A stretch of 64,000 bases of DNA from Mycolicibacterium gadium (GCF_010728925.1 NZ_AP022608.1:2914001-2978000); one strand, 5' to 3'. Positions 7,600 through 16,792 are shown, counted from the stretch's first letter. Translations and numbers: made by a program. The notes: generated from the letters alone by a model not told the origin.

Positions 7600-7649
7600 T
7601 CTGGTCACATCCGTGTCCAAATAGTATTCTGGCTACAGCTGTGACCAGA
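7600..7649. promoter_or_regulatory. TetR operator candidate between tetR and the oxygenase gene
   Basis: TCTGGTCACA (7600-7609) and TGTGACCAGA (7640-7649) are perfect 10-bp inverted arms separated by 30 bases. A TATTCT hexamer near 7624-7629 lies between them and could be a -10 box for the plus-strand gene. The two arms are positioned to let a regulator block the divergent promoters. Confidence 0.6.
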
Positions 7650-7667
7650 ACTTCGAAGGGAACCACC

Positions 7668-8657
7668 GTGTACCTGCCGCACCAGATGGTCGGGCAGTTC
7701 GTCAACCAGCGCTTCGACGAGGGCGTGCGCAAGCATTTCTTCCGCGGCATGGAGTTCGCCGCACCCGTCGCCGATCCGGGCTGGTTCGGGCCCAGCAGCG
7801 CCGTCTGGCACGTGCATTCACACATGCACGCGCTCATCTTCGGTCTGCAGTGCGCGGCGTACCTCGAGCGACTGGACCCGTCGATCTATTGGATGGGCAT
7901 GCACCATTCGCGACTGGTCAAACGCGACGAGAACGGAACGGCCGTCCCCGAGATCGATCCCAAAGGCGCCTCGGTGCGACTTGGTCATTCCGTGGCGTTC
8001 TTCATCGGGACGGCGTACGGCTCGAGCGAGACCGCCGAACGGCTGGCCAAATCGGTGCGCTCGATGCACCACACCATCAAGGGCACCCGACCCGACGGTG
8101 CCACCTACGACGCCGACGATCCCGAATGGCTGCGCTGGAACTATGCGACGGTCGTCTGGGGCCTGGCCACCGCACACGAGCTGTATCACCCGAACCCGCT
8201 GCGCGGCAAGAAGATCGACGACTACTACGGCGAGTTCGTTCGCGTCGGGCATGCACTCGGCGGCACGGACCTGCCCACCACCAAGGCCGACACCCTGGAG
8301 TGCCTGAAGTCGTATCTGCCCCGGCTTGCGGTCACCCACGGCATGGCGATGTCCACCGGGTCCAATCTCCCGATGCCGCACAGTGCGATCGACTGGGCCA
8401 TCCGCGACACCATGCCGAAGTGGGCCAAGCAGCTGATCCAACATCGCGATCCCAACATCGTCGAGCGCACGGCCAGGCGCGCCGTCGTGTGGAGCATCAT
8501 CAACGGCCTGCACGTCGCGGCCGGCCCGGCACCGGAGTTCCGGCAGGCCCAGGCCAGGGTCAAATCCGGGACGACGGTCAAGCACACGCTGCCGGAATAC
8601 ACGCTCGGCGACGATCCGGTGCTCTCCCGCGCAGAGGTGGAGCACAGCTTCGCGTAA
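7668..8657 (+). CDS. MpaB/rubber-oxygenase-like (DUF2236) protein
   Basis: From the GTG at 7668 this is a 329-aa protein. GAAGGGA ends 6 bases before this codon as a good ribosome-binding site, which is why I prefer it to the in-frame GTG at 7641 inside the operator. The helical protein carries the histidines typical of the DUF2236/MpaB family, which contains haem-dependent oxygenases such as latex-clearing protein: HVHSHMHALIFG, MHHSRL, RSMHHTIKGT and TAHELYHPNP. The substrate is unknown. It is probably repressed by the divergent TetR protein. Confidence 0.75.
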   Translation: MYLPHQMVGQFVNQRFDEGVRKHFFRGMEFAAPVADPGWFGPSSAVWHVHSHMHALIFGLQCAAYLERLDPSIYWMGMHHSRLVKRDENGTAVPEIDPKGASVRLGHSVAFFIGTAYGSSETAERLAKSVRSMHHTIKGTRPDGATYDADDPEWLRWNYATVVWGLATAHELYHPNPLRGKKIDDYYGEFVRVGHALGGTDLPTTKADTLECLKSYLPRLAVTHGMAMSTGSNLPMPHSAIDWAIRDTMPKWAKQLIQHRDPNIVERTARRAVVWSIINGLHVAAGPAPEFRQAQARVKSGTTVKHTLPEYTLGDDPVLSRAEVEHSFA

Positions 8658-8718
8658 CGACTGTGACCCGTTCCACACGTTTTCGCGGCTCATCGCCGAT
8701 TTTGAGACACTGGCGGCT

Positions 8719-10065
8719 ATGAGTACCTCGAAACCCCGCGAGGTGGCGAAGCTGGACCGCGTACCGCTGCCGATCGAGGCAGCCCGCGTCGGCGCGACCG
8801 GCTGGCAGATCACCCGCACAGGCGCGCGAGTCCTCAGCACGCTCACCGGTAAGGGCTCGCTACAGCAGAAGATCATCCACCAGATTCCGCAGACGTTCGC
8901 CGACCTCGGCCCCACCTACGTCAAGTTCGGCCAGATCATCGCCTCCAGCCCGGGCGCGTTCGGCGAGCAGATGAGCCGTGAGTTCCGCAGTCTGCTCGAC
9001 GCGGTCCCGCCCGCCGACGAAGACGAAGTGCACAAGCTGTTCCAGGAGGAGCTCGGCGACGAGCCGACCAACCTGTTCGCGAAGTTCGACGAGAAACCGT
9101 TCGCGTCGGCATCGATCGCCCAGGTGCACTATGCGACGTTGCACAGCGGCGAAGAAGTCGTCGTCAAGATCCAGCGGCCCGGCATCCGTCGCCGCGTCGC
9201 CGCCGACCTGCAGATCCTCAAACGTGGTGCGCGTCTTGTGGAGCTCGCCAAGCTCGGGCAGCGGCTGTCGGCTCAGGACGTCGTCGCCGACTTCGCCGAC
9301 AATCTCGCCGAGGAGCTGGATTTCCGGCTCGAGGCTCAGTCGATGGACGCGTGGGTGTCGCACATGCACGCCTCGACGCTGGGCAAGAACATTCGTGTGC
9401 CGCAGGTCTATTGGGATCTGACGAGCGCGCGGGTGCTCACCATGGAGCGCGTCGCAGGTGTCCGTATCGACGACGTCGCGGCGATTCGTAAGGCTGGTTT
9501 CGACGGCACCGAACTCGTGAAGGCGTTGCTGTTCAGCGTCTTCGAGGGTGGGCTGCGGCACGGTCTGTTCCACGGCGACCTGCACGCGGGCAACTTGTTC
9601 GTCGACCCCGACGGCAAGATCGTGTTCCTCGACTTCGGCATCATGGGCCGCATCGACCCTCGCACGCGATGGCTCCTCAGAGAGCTCGTGTACGCGCTGC
9701 TGGTGAAGAAGGACCACGCCGCGGCGGGCAAGATCGTCGTCCTGATGGGTGCGGTCGGCACCATGAAGCCCGAAGCCCAGGCCGCCAAGGATCTGGAGAA
9801 GTTCGCGACACCGCTGACCATGTCGTCGCTGGGCGATATGAGTTATGCCGAGATCGGGAAACAACTTTCGACGCTTGCCGACGCGTACGACGTGAAGCTG
9901 CCGCGCGAGCTGGTGCTGATCGGCAAGCAGTTCCTCTACGTCGAGCGCTACATGAAGCTGCTCGCACCCAAGTGGCAGATGATGACCGACCCGCAGTTGA
10001 CGGGGTACTTCGCCAACTTCATGGTCGAGGTCAGTAGAGAGCACACCGAAGAAGTCGAGGCGTAA
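8719..10065 (+). CDS. ABC1/UbiB-family atypical kinase (Rv0647c-like)
   Basis: This 448-aa protein has the ABC1 kinase-like fold. The signature region (YVKFGQIIASSPGAF near residue 72), the ASIAQVH segment and KIQRPG with the ATP-binding lysine are present. The catalytic HGDLHAGN loop and FLDFGIMGR (the DFG equivalent) follow. Family members such as UbiB/COQ8 support lipid or quinone biosynthesis as ATPases or kinases; the mycobacterial substrate is unknown. The gene sits immediately before lipG, as in M. tuberculosis. Confidence 0.9.
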   Translation: MSTSKPREVAKLDRVPLPIEAARVGATGWQITRTGARVLSTLTGKGSLQQKIIHQIPQTFADLGPTYVKFGQIIASSPGAFGEQMSREFRSLLDAVPPADEDEVHKLFQEELGDEPTNLFAKFDEKPFASASIAQVHYATLHSGEEVVVKIQRPGIRRRVAADLQILKRGARLVELAKLGQRLSAQDVVADFADNLAEELDFRLEAQSMDAWVSHMHASTLGKNIRVPQVYWDLTSARVLTMERVAGVRIDDVAAIRKAGFDGTELVKALLFSVFEGGLRHGLFHGDLHAGNLFVDPDGKIVFLDFGIMGRIDPRTRWLLRELVYALLVKKDHAAAGKIVVLMGAVGTMKPEAQAAKDLEKFATPLTMSSLGDMSYAEIGKQLSTLADAYDVKLPRELVLIGKQFLYVERYMKLLAPKWQMMTDPQLTGYFANFMVEVSREHTEEVEA

Positions 10066-10965
10066 TTGGACGTCCGCGCTGGCACGGCCAAGTCTGGCGA
10101 GCTCGACATCTACTACGAGGACATGGGCGACCCTAACGACCCGGCGGTGCTGCTCATCATGGGCCTCGGTGCGCAATTGTTGTTGTGGCGCACCGAGTTC
10201 TGCGAGATGCTCGTCAATCAGGGTTTGCGCGTCATCCGCTACGACAACCGCGATGTCGGGCTGTCGTCCAAGGTGACGGGGCAGCACTCCGGCGCGGCGC
10301 TGGCGCCACGGATGGTGCGGTCCTTCCTCGGGCTCAAAAGCCCGGCGGTGTACACGCTCGAGGATGTCGCTGATGACGCCGCCGCCCTGCTCGACCACCT
10401 GAAGATCGACGCGGCCCACATCGTCGGCGCATCGATGGGCGGGATGATCGCGCAGGTCTTCGCCGCCCGGCACAAGGTGCGCACGAAGACGCTGGCCGTC
10501 ATCTTCTCGAGTAACAACCAGGCGGTGCTGCCGCCGCCGGGCCCCAAACAACTGCTGGCCATTCTGCAGCGACCCAAGGGCACGTCCCGCGAGGCGATCA
10601 TCGAGAACGCGATCCGCGTCAGCAAGATCATCGGCAGTCCCGGCTATCCCGCGCCTCACGAACGTGTCCGCGCCGAGGCGATCGAGGGATATGACCGCGC
10701 CTACTACCCGGCGGGCATCGGTCGCCAGTTCGCGGCGATCATGGGCAGCGGCAGCCTGCTGCACTACGACCGCCAGATCACCGCGCCCACCGTCGTCCTC
10801 CACGGCAAGGCCGACAGGCTGATGCGCCCGTTCGGCGGCCGTGCGGTGGCCCGCGCGATCAAGGGTGCGCGGCTGGTGCTCTTCGACGGCATGGGACACG
10901 AGCTGCCGCGCGAACTGTGGGACGACATCGTCGGTGAACTGAAGACGAATTTTTCGGCGGCGTAG
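10066..10965 (+). CDS. lipG: LipG-type alpha/beta hydrolase
   Basis: This 299-aa enzyme starts at a TTG that follows the ABC1 stop without a gap. The start is supported by the N-terminal match to its paralogue at 4829 (ELDIYYEDMGDP against ELYYEDLGDS). It shows LLIMGLGAQLLLW, the nucleophile elbow GASMGGM, HGKADRLM with the acid and DGMGHELP with the histidine. Its position next to the ABC1 kinase and mycolate methyltransferases matches lipG (Rv0646c), a probable lipase/esterase. Direct abutment suggests translational coupling. Confidence 0.87.
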   Translation: MDVRAGTAKSGELDIYYEDMGDPNDPAVLLIMGLGAQLLLWRTEFCEMLVNQGLRVIRYDNRDVGLSSKVTGQHSGAALAPRMVRSFLGLKSPAVYTLEDVADDAAALLDHLKIDAAHIVGASMGGMIAQVFAARHKVRTKTLAVIFSSNNQAVLPPPGPKQLLAILQRPKGTSREAIIENAIRVSKIIGSPGYPAPHERVRAEAIEGYDRAYYPAGIGRQFAAIMGSGSLLHYDRQITAPTVVLHGKADRLMRPFGGRAVARAIKGARLVLFDGMGHELPRELWDDIVGELKTNFSAA

Positions 10966-11121
10966 CGGTTTCCAGCTGTGTAAGCGGTGTGATCTTTCAC
11001 TCGCGATTAGTGACCGAGAACGATCGGGTCTAGATTCGACGTCGAGTGCTTCAGGGCTTTGCGTGCTGTCAACGGCGATGACGGTAGGGCTGCTGATACG
11101 CCCCAGAAAGGCACCGAACCG

Positions 11122-12003
11122 ATGGCTGTTGCCCGCAAGTTGGAACCGCATTTCGACGACGTACAGGCGCATTACGACCTGTCCGACGAGTTTTTCCGGC
11201 TGTGGCTGGATCCCAGCCAGACCTACAGCTGCGCCTATTTCGAGCGTGACGACATGACGCTCGAAGAAGCCCAGCTCGCCAAGATCGACCTTGCCCTGGG
11301 CAAGTTGGGTCTGCGACCCGGCATGACGTTGCTCGACGTCGGTTGCGGGTGGGGTTCGACGATGCTGCGCGCGCTCGAGCGCTACGACGTCAACGTGGTC
11401 GGGCTGACCTTGAGCGAGAACCAAAAGGCCCATGTCGAAAAGGTTTTCGCGAACTCGGACAGTCCACGCGAAAAGCGGGTGTTGCTGCAGGGTTGGGAGC
11501 AGTTCGACGAGCCCGTCGACCGCATTGTGAGTATCGGAGCGTTCGAGCACTTCGGGTTCGACCGCTACGACGATTTCTTCGCGATGGCCTATCGGGCTCT
11601 TCCCGACGACGGCGTGATGCTGCTGCACACGATCACTGCGTTGACGCTGCCGCAGATGGCGGAGCGCAAGATTCCGCTGACCTTCGAGGTGGCGCGGTTC
11701 GTTAAATTCATTCTCACCGAGATCTTCCCCGGCGGGCGGCTGCCGTCGATCGAGAAGGTCTCCGAGCACGCGACCCCGGCCGGATTCACGCTGACCCGCC
11801 GCCAATCGCTGCAGCTGCACTATGCGCGCACGCTGGACACCTGGTCCGCCGCGCTGGAGGCGCACCGGGACGACGCGATCGCTGTGCAGTCTGAAGAGGT
11901 CTACGACCGCTATATGCACTACCTAACGGGCTGCGCCAGGGGCTTCCGGATGGGCTATATCGACGTCAACCAATTCACGCTCGCCAAACAGGCGTCGAAT
12001 TAG
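11122..12003 (+). CDS. mmaA2: Mycolic acid methyltransferase, MmaA2/cyclopropane synthase type
   Basis: This 293-aa SAM-dependent enzyme of the cyclopropane mycolic acid synthase family begins at ATG 11122, where the family alignment starts ([19 protein letters not shown]). The SAM-binding motif LLDVGCGWG lies near residue 68, [18 protein letters not shown] upstream of it, and GLTLSENQ and SIGAFEHFG follow. The C-terminal segment ([18 protein letters not shown] and [11 protein letters not shown]) is closest to MmaA2 in my recollection; MmaA1 or CmaA-type activity is not excluded. It would modify a double bond on meromycolyl-ACP. An MmaA4-like gene follows on the same strand. Confidence 0.75.
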   Translation: MAVARKLEPHFDDVQAHYDLSDEFFRLWLDPSQTYSCAYFERDDMTLEEAQLAKIDLALGKLGLRPGMTLLDVGCGWGSTMLRALERYDVNVVGLTLSENQKAHVEKVFANSDSPREKRVLLQGWEQFDEPVDRIVSIGAFEHFGFDRYDDFFAMAYRALPDDGVMLLHTITALTLPQMAERKIPLTFEVARFVKFILTEIFPGGRLPSIEKVSEHATPAGFTLTRRQSLQLHYARTLDTWSAALEAHRDDAIAVQSEEVYDRYMHYLTGCARGFRMGYIDVNQFTLAKQASN

Positions 12004-12090
12004 GGCCTGAACGGCGGCAAACGCTAGGGTGTACGACCAGATCACAGTGACGAATCCGTAGACGTCACCAGGAAGGCCAACTAGCGAACT

Positions 12091-12990
12091 ATGTCTGACA
12101 ACTCCACCGGCACCAAGGATATGACTCCTCACTTCGAGGACATCCAGCATCACTACGACCTGTCGGACGACTTCTTCGGCGTGTTCCAGGACCCGACGCG
12201 CAAGTACAGCTGCGCGTTCTTCACCAGCCCCAACGTGACGCTGTCCGAGGCGCAGATCGCCAACGTCGACCAGCACCTCGACGCGCTGGATCTCAAGCCC
12301 GGCATGACCCTGCTCGAGGTCGGCTGCGGCTGGGGCCTGACCCTGCAGCGGGCGATGGAGAAGTACGACGTCAACGTCATCGGACTGACGCTTTCGAAGA
12401 ACCAGAAGGCCTACTGCGACCAGCTGCTGGCCAAGCTCGACACCGAGCGGACTTTCGATGTGCGGTTGGAGGGTTGGGAGCAGTTCCACTCCCCCGTCGA
12501 CCGGATCGTCTCGATCGAGGCCTTTGAGCACTTCGGCTTCGAGCGGTACGACGACTATTTCAAAACCTGCTTCGACATCCTGCCTGATGACGGCCGCATG
12601 ACCGTCCAGAGCAGCGTCGGTTACCACCCCTACGACTTGGCCGAGCGCGGCAAGAAGCTGACGTTCGAATTGGCCCGGTTCGTCAAATTCATCATCACCG
12701 AGATCTTCCCGGGCGGTCGCTTGCCGACCACGCAGATGATGGTCGAGCACGGCGAGAAGGCCGGCTTCGTGGTTCCCGAACCGAAGTCGCTGCGCAACCA
12801 CTACATCAAGACCCTCGGCATCTGGGCCGACCGGCTGGAGCGCAACAAAGAAGAGGCGATCGCCGCCACCGACGAGGAGAACTACCACCGCTATATGCGG
12901 TATCTCCTGGGCGCGCAGTACTACTTCATCGACGAGTCGATCGATGTCAGCCTGGTCACCTACCTGAAGCCGGGCGCCGCAGCCGCCTGA
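12091..12990 (+). CDS. mmaA4: Mycolic acid methyltransferase, MmaA4 (hydroxymycolate synthase) type
   Basis: This 299-aa paralogue of the preceding gene has the SAM motif LLEVGCGWG near residue 75, [12 protein letters not shown] and [17 protein letters not shown]. Three features point to MmaA4 rather than the cyclopropane synthases: [34 protein letters not shown] and the C-terminal [11 protein letters not shown]. MmaA4 adds a methyl plus hydroxyl group to the distal meromycolate position, the branch point to oxygenated mycolates. The N terminus (MSDNSTGT) is reminiscent of MmaA3, so the exact orthology is a judgement. A terminator follows. Confidence 0.75.
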   Translation: MSDNSTGTKDMTPHFEDIQHHYDLSDDFFGVFQDPTRKYSCAFFTSPNVTLSEAQIANVDQHLDALDLKPGMTLLEVGCGWGLTLQRAMEKYDVNVIGLTLSKNQKAYCDQLLAKLDTERTFDVRLEGWEQFHSPVDRIVSIEAFEHFGFERYDDYFKTCFDILPDDGRMTVQSSVGYHPYDLAERGKKLTFELARFVKFIITEIFPGGRLPTTQMMVEHGEKAGFVVPEPKSLRNHYIKTLGIWADRLERNKEEAIAATDEENYHRYMRYLLGAQYYFIDESIDVSLVTYLKPGAAAA

Positions 12991-13012
12991 TCTTTAGCGC
13001 GAGCAGACACGG

Positions 13013-13044
13013 AAACCCCCGACTTCATCCGAAATTGGGGGTTT
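13013..13044. terminator. Rho-independent terminator between converging genes
   Basis: AAACCCCC (13013-13020) and GGGGGTTT (13037-13044) form an 8-bp stem with a 16-base loop, followed by TT on the plus strand. It lies 22 bases after the mmaA4-type stop and before the end of the converging gene at 13061, so it can serve both directions. Confidence 0.7.
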
Positions 13045-13060
13045 TCGCGTCTTCTCGTGG

Positions 13061-14695
13061 TTAAGCCGCGGCGTCTCCGGCCTCGGCGGCGTCCGCAGGC
13101 TCGGGCTCAACGTCGGTGCCGGCGTCGTCGCCCTTGCCTTCGAGTGTGGCCTTTGTCGCTTCCAACCTGTCCTTCAGGTCCTGCATCGCGGCTTCCCGCG
13201 CCGCCTTGGCCGCCTCCCACTTGGCCTCACGCTCAGCCTTGGCCGCCTCCCGCTTGGCCTCACGCTCAGCCTTGGCGGCCTCCCACTTAGCCTTAGCGGC
13301 CTCCACAGGATTGACTGTGGACTGATCCGCCGTTGTCTTGTCGTCGCCGCCGGCCGGCTGCTGCTCGACGTCGGTGTTGTCTTGCACCACCGACAGCCTG
13401 GCCACCGATGAGTCCTCGTTTTCGTTGAGGGTTGTCGCCTGCTTTTCATTGAGCGTTGCCGCCTGCTCGAGGTCTTCGGTTTGCTCGTCCTGTTGCTCGG
13501 CCACGGGCGGCGCCGGCGTGATCGGGACTACGGGCGACAGCGGGATCTCCGTCGCCAATCCGAAGTTGGCGAGGAAATTGTTGAGGCCCAGGAAGATCGC
13601 CGGGACCAATTTGACCCCTAGCGTGATCGGGTTGAAGATCGGGATCAGCTGCAGTTCCGTGGGCTGTCCGAACGGAATGTCGCGGTTGTAACCGGTCTCC
13701 TCGATGATCACGCGCAGGGCGGGCTCGATGAGGTCCGCAATCGGCTTGCCGACGATCGGAATGGCGTGCAGCGGCCGCACGATCGGCAAATACTTGGGCG
13801 TGATCGTGTAGTAGGTGGTGTCTCCGTAGACCTGGATATCAACGATGTCGGGATAGAGCTCCGGGTTCGAGGTGATCGCCTCCCACTCCTCGACCGTGTA
13901 CCCGGCGGGAGTTTCCCCGGGATCGCTGCCCCCGTTGATCGCCAGATAGGTGCCGTGGTCGTAATAGAAGCCGAGCAGCGAATTGACGACCGCCAACGGG
14001 TTGAACAGATACTGCGGGAAGTCCGCGATGCCCTCCCAGCGGATCGCCCAGTCTTCGGTTTCGAACTCGGTGTCGGTGGGCGTGGGCTCGCCGGTGGTCA
14101 CGTCGATGATCGGAATCGTGCCGAGGAAGCCGAGCCGCGACAGCAGGCCGCCGTTGGGGCGGTTGGGGTTGCCGATGTAGACGAACTTCACCTCGCCGCC
14201 CTCGCTCTCGATCTGTTCGAGCAACTCGTCCCACTCCCCGTTGGCGAACTGCATCTTCGAGATGGTGACGACCCGGGCGCCCTGCGAGTAGCCGGCGATG
14301 ATGATGTCACCCGTGTAGCCGAGTTCCTGCAGAGTCGTCAGCGCGTCGCCGAGGTTGTCGACACCGTCGTCGACGGAGTCGTCGAACTTCTCGCAGCGGC
14401 CTGGGTCACACCAGCCCGGCAGGGGTATCGGCCAGAACGAGGCATAGTAGTTGACGCCTTCCAAGTCTTCGTCTGCGCAGCCACCGCCTTCCTCGCATGG
14501 TGTCTGCATGTAGTAGTCGCGGAAGTTCTCCAGGTAGTTCTCGACTTCGTTTGCGTCGGGCGTGCCTGTGCCGGGCACGATCAACGCCGTGGCGGCCAGG
14601 CTCACGGCCGCCACCACAGCGGCCATGGCACCGAGGACCGCGGTGCTGAACAAGCTCAAGATGAAGAGAAGTAGGACTCGACCGGCCTTAAACAT
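13061..14695 (-). CDS. PE-PPE-domain serine hydrolase with repetitive charged C-terminal tail
   Basis: This is a 544-aa exported protein. Residues 5-40 are a hydrophobic signal or anchor segment. A PE-PPE (alpha/beta-hydrolase/cutinase-like) domain follows, with LIVPGTGTPDANE, the nucleophile motif GYSQGARV near residue 135 and YLAINGGSDP further on. No PE or PPE N-terminal domain is present. The tail carries a near-duplicate (AATLNEKQ/ATTLNENE), and then 11-residue repeats of AAKAEREAKWE type predicted to form one long charged helix. Such proteins are cell-surface esterases. The tail may anchor or space the enzyme in the envelope; that is inference. Its position between mmaA4 and rplA is not seen in M. 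tuberculosis. Confidence 0.8.
   Translation of the reverse strand: MFKAGRVLLLFILSLFSTAVLGAMAAVVAAVSLAATALIVPGTGTPDANEVENYLENFRDYYMQTPCEEGGGCADEDLEGVNYYASFWPIPLPGWCDPGRCEKFDDSVDDGVDNLGDALTTLQELGYTGDIIIAGYSQGARVVTISKMQFANGEWDELLEQIESEGGEVKFVYIGNPNRPNGGLLSRLGFLGTIPIIDVTTGEPTPTDTEFETEDWAIRWEGIADFPQYLFNPLAVVNSLLGFYYDHGTYLAINGGSDPGETPAGYTVEEWEAITSNPELYPDIVDIQVYGDTTYYTITPKYLPIVRPLHAIPIVGKPIADLIEPALRVIIEETGYNRDIPFGQPTELQLIPIFNPITLGVKLVPAIFLGLNNFLANFGLATEIPLSPVVPITPAPPVAEQQDEQTEDLEQAATLNEKQATTLNENEDSSVARLSVVQDNTDVEQQPAGGDDKTTADQSTVNPVEAAKAKWEAAKAEREAKREAAKAEREAKWEAAKAAREAAMQDLKDRLEATKATLEGKGDDAGTDVEPEPADAAEAGDAAA
13206..13292. repeat. 33-bp tandem repeat coding the PE-PPE protein tail
   Basis: There are two full 33-bp units (13206-13238 and 13239-13271), differing at one base, and a diverged 21-base partial unit. 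Each encodes 11 residues of the AAKAEREAK(W/R)E helix. An 11-residue period is in phase with an alpha helix, so unit gain or loss would lengthen or shorten the helix without disturbing its face. Confidence 0.8.
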
Positions 14696-14770
14696 GGGTA
14701 GACAATCACATATTGCGCGCCTTCGGATCGGTGGAATCGAAAATTTGCCAGCCGGTTTTTGGGCGGTGGG

Positions 14771-14797
14771 TGTCGGATTCGCGTCGCGTCGTTCGTC
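14771..14797 (+). promoter_or_regulatory. Candidate ECF sigma-factor promoter upstream of the YCII gene
   Basis: TGTCGG (14771-14776) and CGTC (14794-14797) are separated by 17 bases, close to the TGTCGA/CGTC-type promoter I recall for ECF42 sigma factors. It lies 54 bases upstream of the YCII start. It would give autoregulation of the YCII-sigma pair. Confidence 0.4.
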
Positions 14798-14850
14798 TAC
14801 CAGGTAGAGAGTGGAACGCAGGGTTCTACTCGCAACCGAAAGGTGATTCC

Positions 14851-15552
14851 ATGCACTACTTCGCCCTGTTGCTAGGTCCCGAGACCGCCGAGGAGCCGGA
14901 CGCCTCGACGCAGGCCCAGGTCATGTCGGCCTACGAGGACTTCCACGCCAAGTTCGGCTCTGCGATTCGTGCCGGGGACGCGCTCGTCCCGTCGGCGACG
15001 GGAGCCCGGATCACCGGTGGGCCAGACGCGCCGGTCGTCACCGACGGCCCGTTTGCCGAGGCGGCCGAAGTGGCCGGCGGCTACTACGTCTTCGAGGCGG
15101 AGAATCTTGACGACGCATTGACCATCGCGGCGGCGATCCCCGCCTGTCACAACGGAGCAGTCGAGGTGTGGCCGATGTTGGAGTACATGCCGCCGACTGA
15201 ACCGCTCGACAACAACTGGATCGCCCTGCTGCTCGAGCCCGCCGACTCCGTCCTCGCGCCGGGCACCCCGGAGTGGAACGAGATCGCCGCACAACACGGA
15301 AAGTTCGCCGCACAGGTGGGAGCTCGCGCCAACGGAGGTGCGCCTCTGCATGTGCCGTCGACGGCGACGACGGTGCGGGTGCGCGACGGCGAGGTGCTGC
15401 TCACCGACGGGCCCTACATCGAAGGCGCCGAGGTGGCCAACGGCTACCACATCCTCAACGTCGCCGACCGAGACGAGGCCATCAAGGTCGCGTCGATGAT
15501 TCCGGCGACGACCATCGAGCTCCGCCAGCTCATGGGTATCTCCGCCCTCTAG
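14851..15552 (+). CDS. Two-domain YCII (DGPF) protein
   Basis: The start at ATG 14851 is supported by AAAGGTGA just upstream. The 233-aa protein contains two YCII-like domains: residues 1-115 with the DGPFAEAAEVAGGYY signature and residues 120-233 with DGPYIEGAEVANGYH. Single-domain DGPF proteins are the standard genomic partner of ECF42-type sigma factors. A tandem fusion is a variant of that. The biochemical role of DGPF proteins is not established. The sigma-factor gene begins 10 bases downstream. Confidence 0.85.
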   Translation: MHYFALLLGPETAEEPDASTQAQVMSAYEDFHAKFGSAIRAGDALVPSATGARITGGPDAPVVTDGPFAEAAEVAGGYYVFEAENLDDALTIAAAIPACHNGAVEVWPMLEYMPPTEPLDNNWIALLLEPADSVLAPGTPEWNEIAAQHGKFAAQVGARANGGAPLHVPSTATTVRVRDGEVLLTDGPYIEGAEVANGYHILNVADRDEAIKVASMIPATTIELRQLMGISAL

Positions 15553-15562
15553 CAGCCGCCGA

Positions 15563-16792
15563 ATGACCGACCTGGACGGCGTCTTTCGACGCGAATGGGG
15601 ACCGGCCGTCGCCGCGCTGGCGCGATGGTCCGGCGACCTCACCGTCGCCGAGGACGCCGTCCAGGAGGCCTTCGCCGATGCGATACGGACCTGGCCACGC
15701 GACGGCGTTCCCGCCAACGTCGGCGGATGGATCGTGACGGCCGCGCGCAATCGTGCGCTGGATCGGCTGCGCCGCGAATCGGTCAGGCCAGGAAAGGAGC
15801 TTGCCGCGGTGCTCGACGACATAACCGCCCGCACCGACCGCCAGGGCGTGCCGCACCGGATTCGCGATGACGAACTGCGGATGATGTTCACCTGCGCGCA
15901 CCCGGCACTGGACCCGCACTCACAGTTGGCCCTGACGCTGCGGCTGATTTCCGGGCTCACAGTCGCCGAGATAGCCCGCGCCCTGCTGCAGTCCGAGGCT
16001 GCGGTCGGTCAACGAATCACCCGGGCCAAGAACAAGATTCGGCACGCCAACATACCGCTGAGGGTGCCGCCGCGAGAACTACTTCCTGAGCGCACTCCGC
16101 ACGTCCTCGCCTGCATCTACTCCGTCTTCACCGAGGGCTACTGGTCGACGGCCGGACCGTCGGCGATCCGCGACGAGTTGTGCGACGAGGCCATCCGGCT
16201 TGCGGGCGAGGTGTGTTCGTTGATGCCCGATGCGCGCGACGGGTACGCATTGGCCGCGCTCGTGCTTCTGCATGATTCCCGACGGCAGACGCGCATCGAC
16301 GCCGACGGTGCACTCGTACCGCTCGACGAGCAGGACCGCGGCCGGTGGGACCGTGTGCGCATCACTCGCGGGCTGGATCGCCTTCGTAACGCAGCCGGAG
16401 CGACGGGACCGTACCTGCCACAGGCGGTGATCGCGGCGCTGCACGCGACGGCCGCGCGGTGGGAGGACACGGACTGGGATGGGATCTGTCGCGCGTATGA
16501 CCGGCTGATCGCGATCACGGATTCGCCCGTCGCCAAGGCGAATCGGGCGCTCGCGGTTGGCTTTCGCGACGGATTCGATGCGGGCCTGGCAGCGCTGGAC
16601 GAGGTCGCGAAGGATCCGCGGATGGCTCGCTCGAACACCGTCGCGACGATTCGCGCCGACCTGCTTCGGCGCTCAGGCCGCCACGTTGAGGCACAGCAGT
16701 GGTACCTCCAGGCGGTGGAGCGGGCGGGTTCAGATCCAGCGCGACAGTTCCTACGTCGGCGACTCGTCGAATGCGACAGCCGCTTCGGTTGA
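15563..16792 (+). CDS. ECF sigma factor with C-terminal TPR-like extension (ECF42 type)
   Basis: This 409-aa protein is more than twice the length of a minimal ECF sigma factor. Region 2 (DAVQEAFADAIRTWP, then GGWIVTAARNRALDRLRRE) lies at residues 10-80 and region 4 (LTVAEIARALLQSEAAVGQR) at about 130-160. The remainder is the helical DUF6596/TPR-like domain found in ECF42 proteins (EGYWSTAGPSAIRDELCDEA and onwards). No anti-sigma gene is adjacent. In this group the C-terminal domain itself is needed for activity. It directs RNA polymerase to a small regulon that normally includes the neighbouring DGPF gene. Confidence 0.9.
   Translation: MTDLDGVFRREWGPAVAALARWSGDLTVAEDAVQEAFADAIRTWPRDGVPANVGGWIVTAARNRALDRLRRESVRPGKELAAVLDDITARTDRQGVPHRIRDDELRMMFTCAHPALDPHSQLALTLRLISGLTVAEIARALLQSEAAVGQRITRAKNKIRHANIPLRVPPRELLPERTPHVLACIYSVFTEGYWSTAGPSAIRDELCDEAIRLAGEVCSLMPDARDGYALAALVLLHDSRRQTRIDADGALVPLDEQDRGRWDRVRITRGLDRLRNAAGATGPYLPQAVIAALHATAARWEDTDWDGICRAYDRLIAITDSPVAKANRALAVGFRDGFDAGLAALDEVAKDPRMARSNTVATIRADLLRRSGRHVEAQQWYLQAVERAGSDPARQFLRRRLVECDSRFG

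Noticed and set aside
8860..11919. A 1019-codon open frame on the minus strand opposite the ABC1 kinase, lipG and methyltransferase genes
   Set aside because: It has no family resemblance, is rich in Arg/His/Gln typical of antisense frames in GC-rich DNA, and covers several convincingly real plus-strand genes.
13206..13292. CRISPR or VNTR outside a gene
   Set aside because: The 33-bp units are in frame within the PE-PPE protein and encode a regular helix, so they are a coding repeat.
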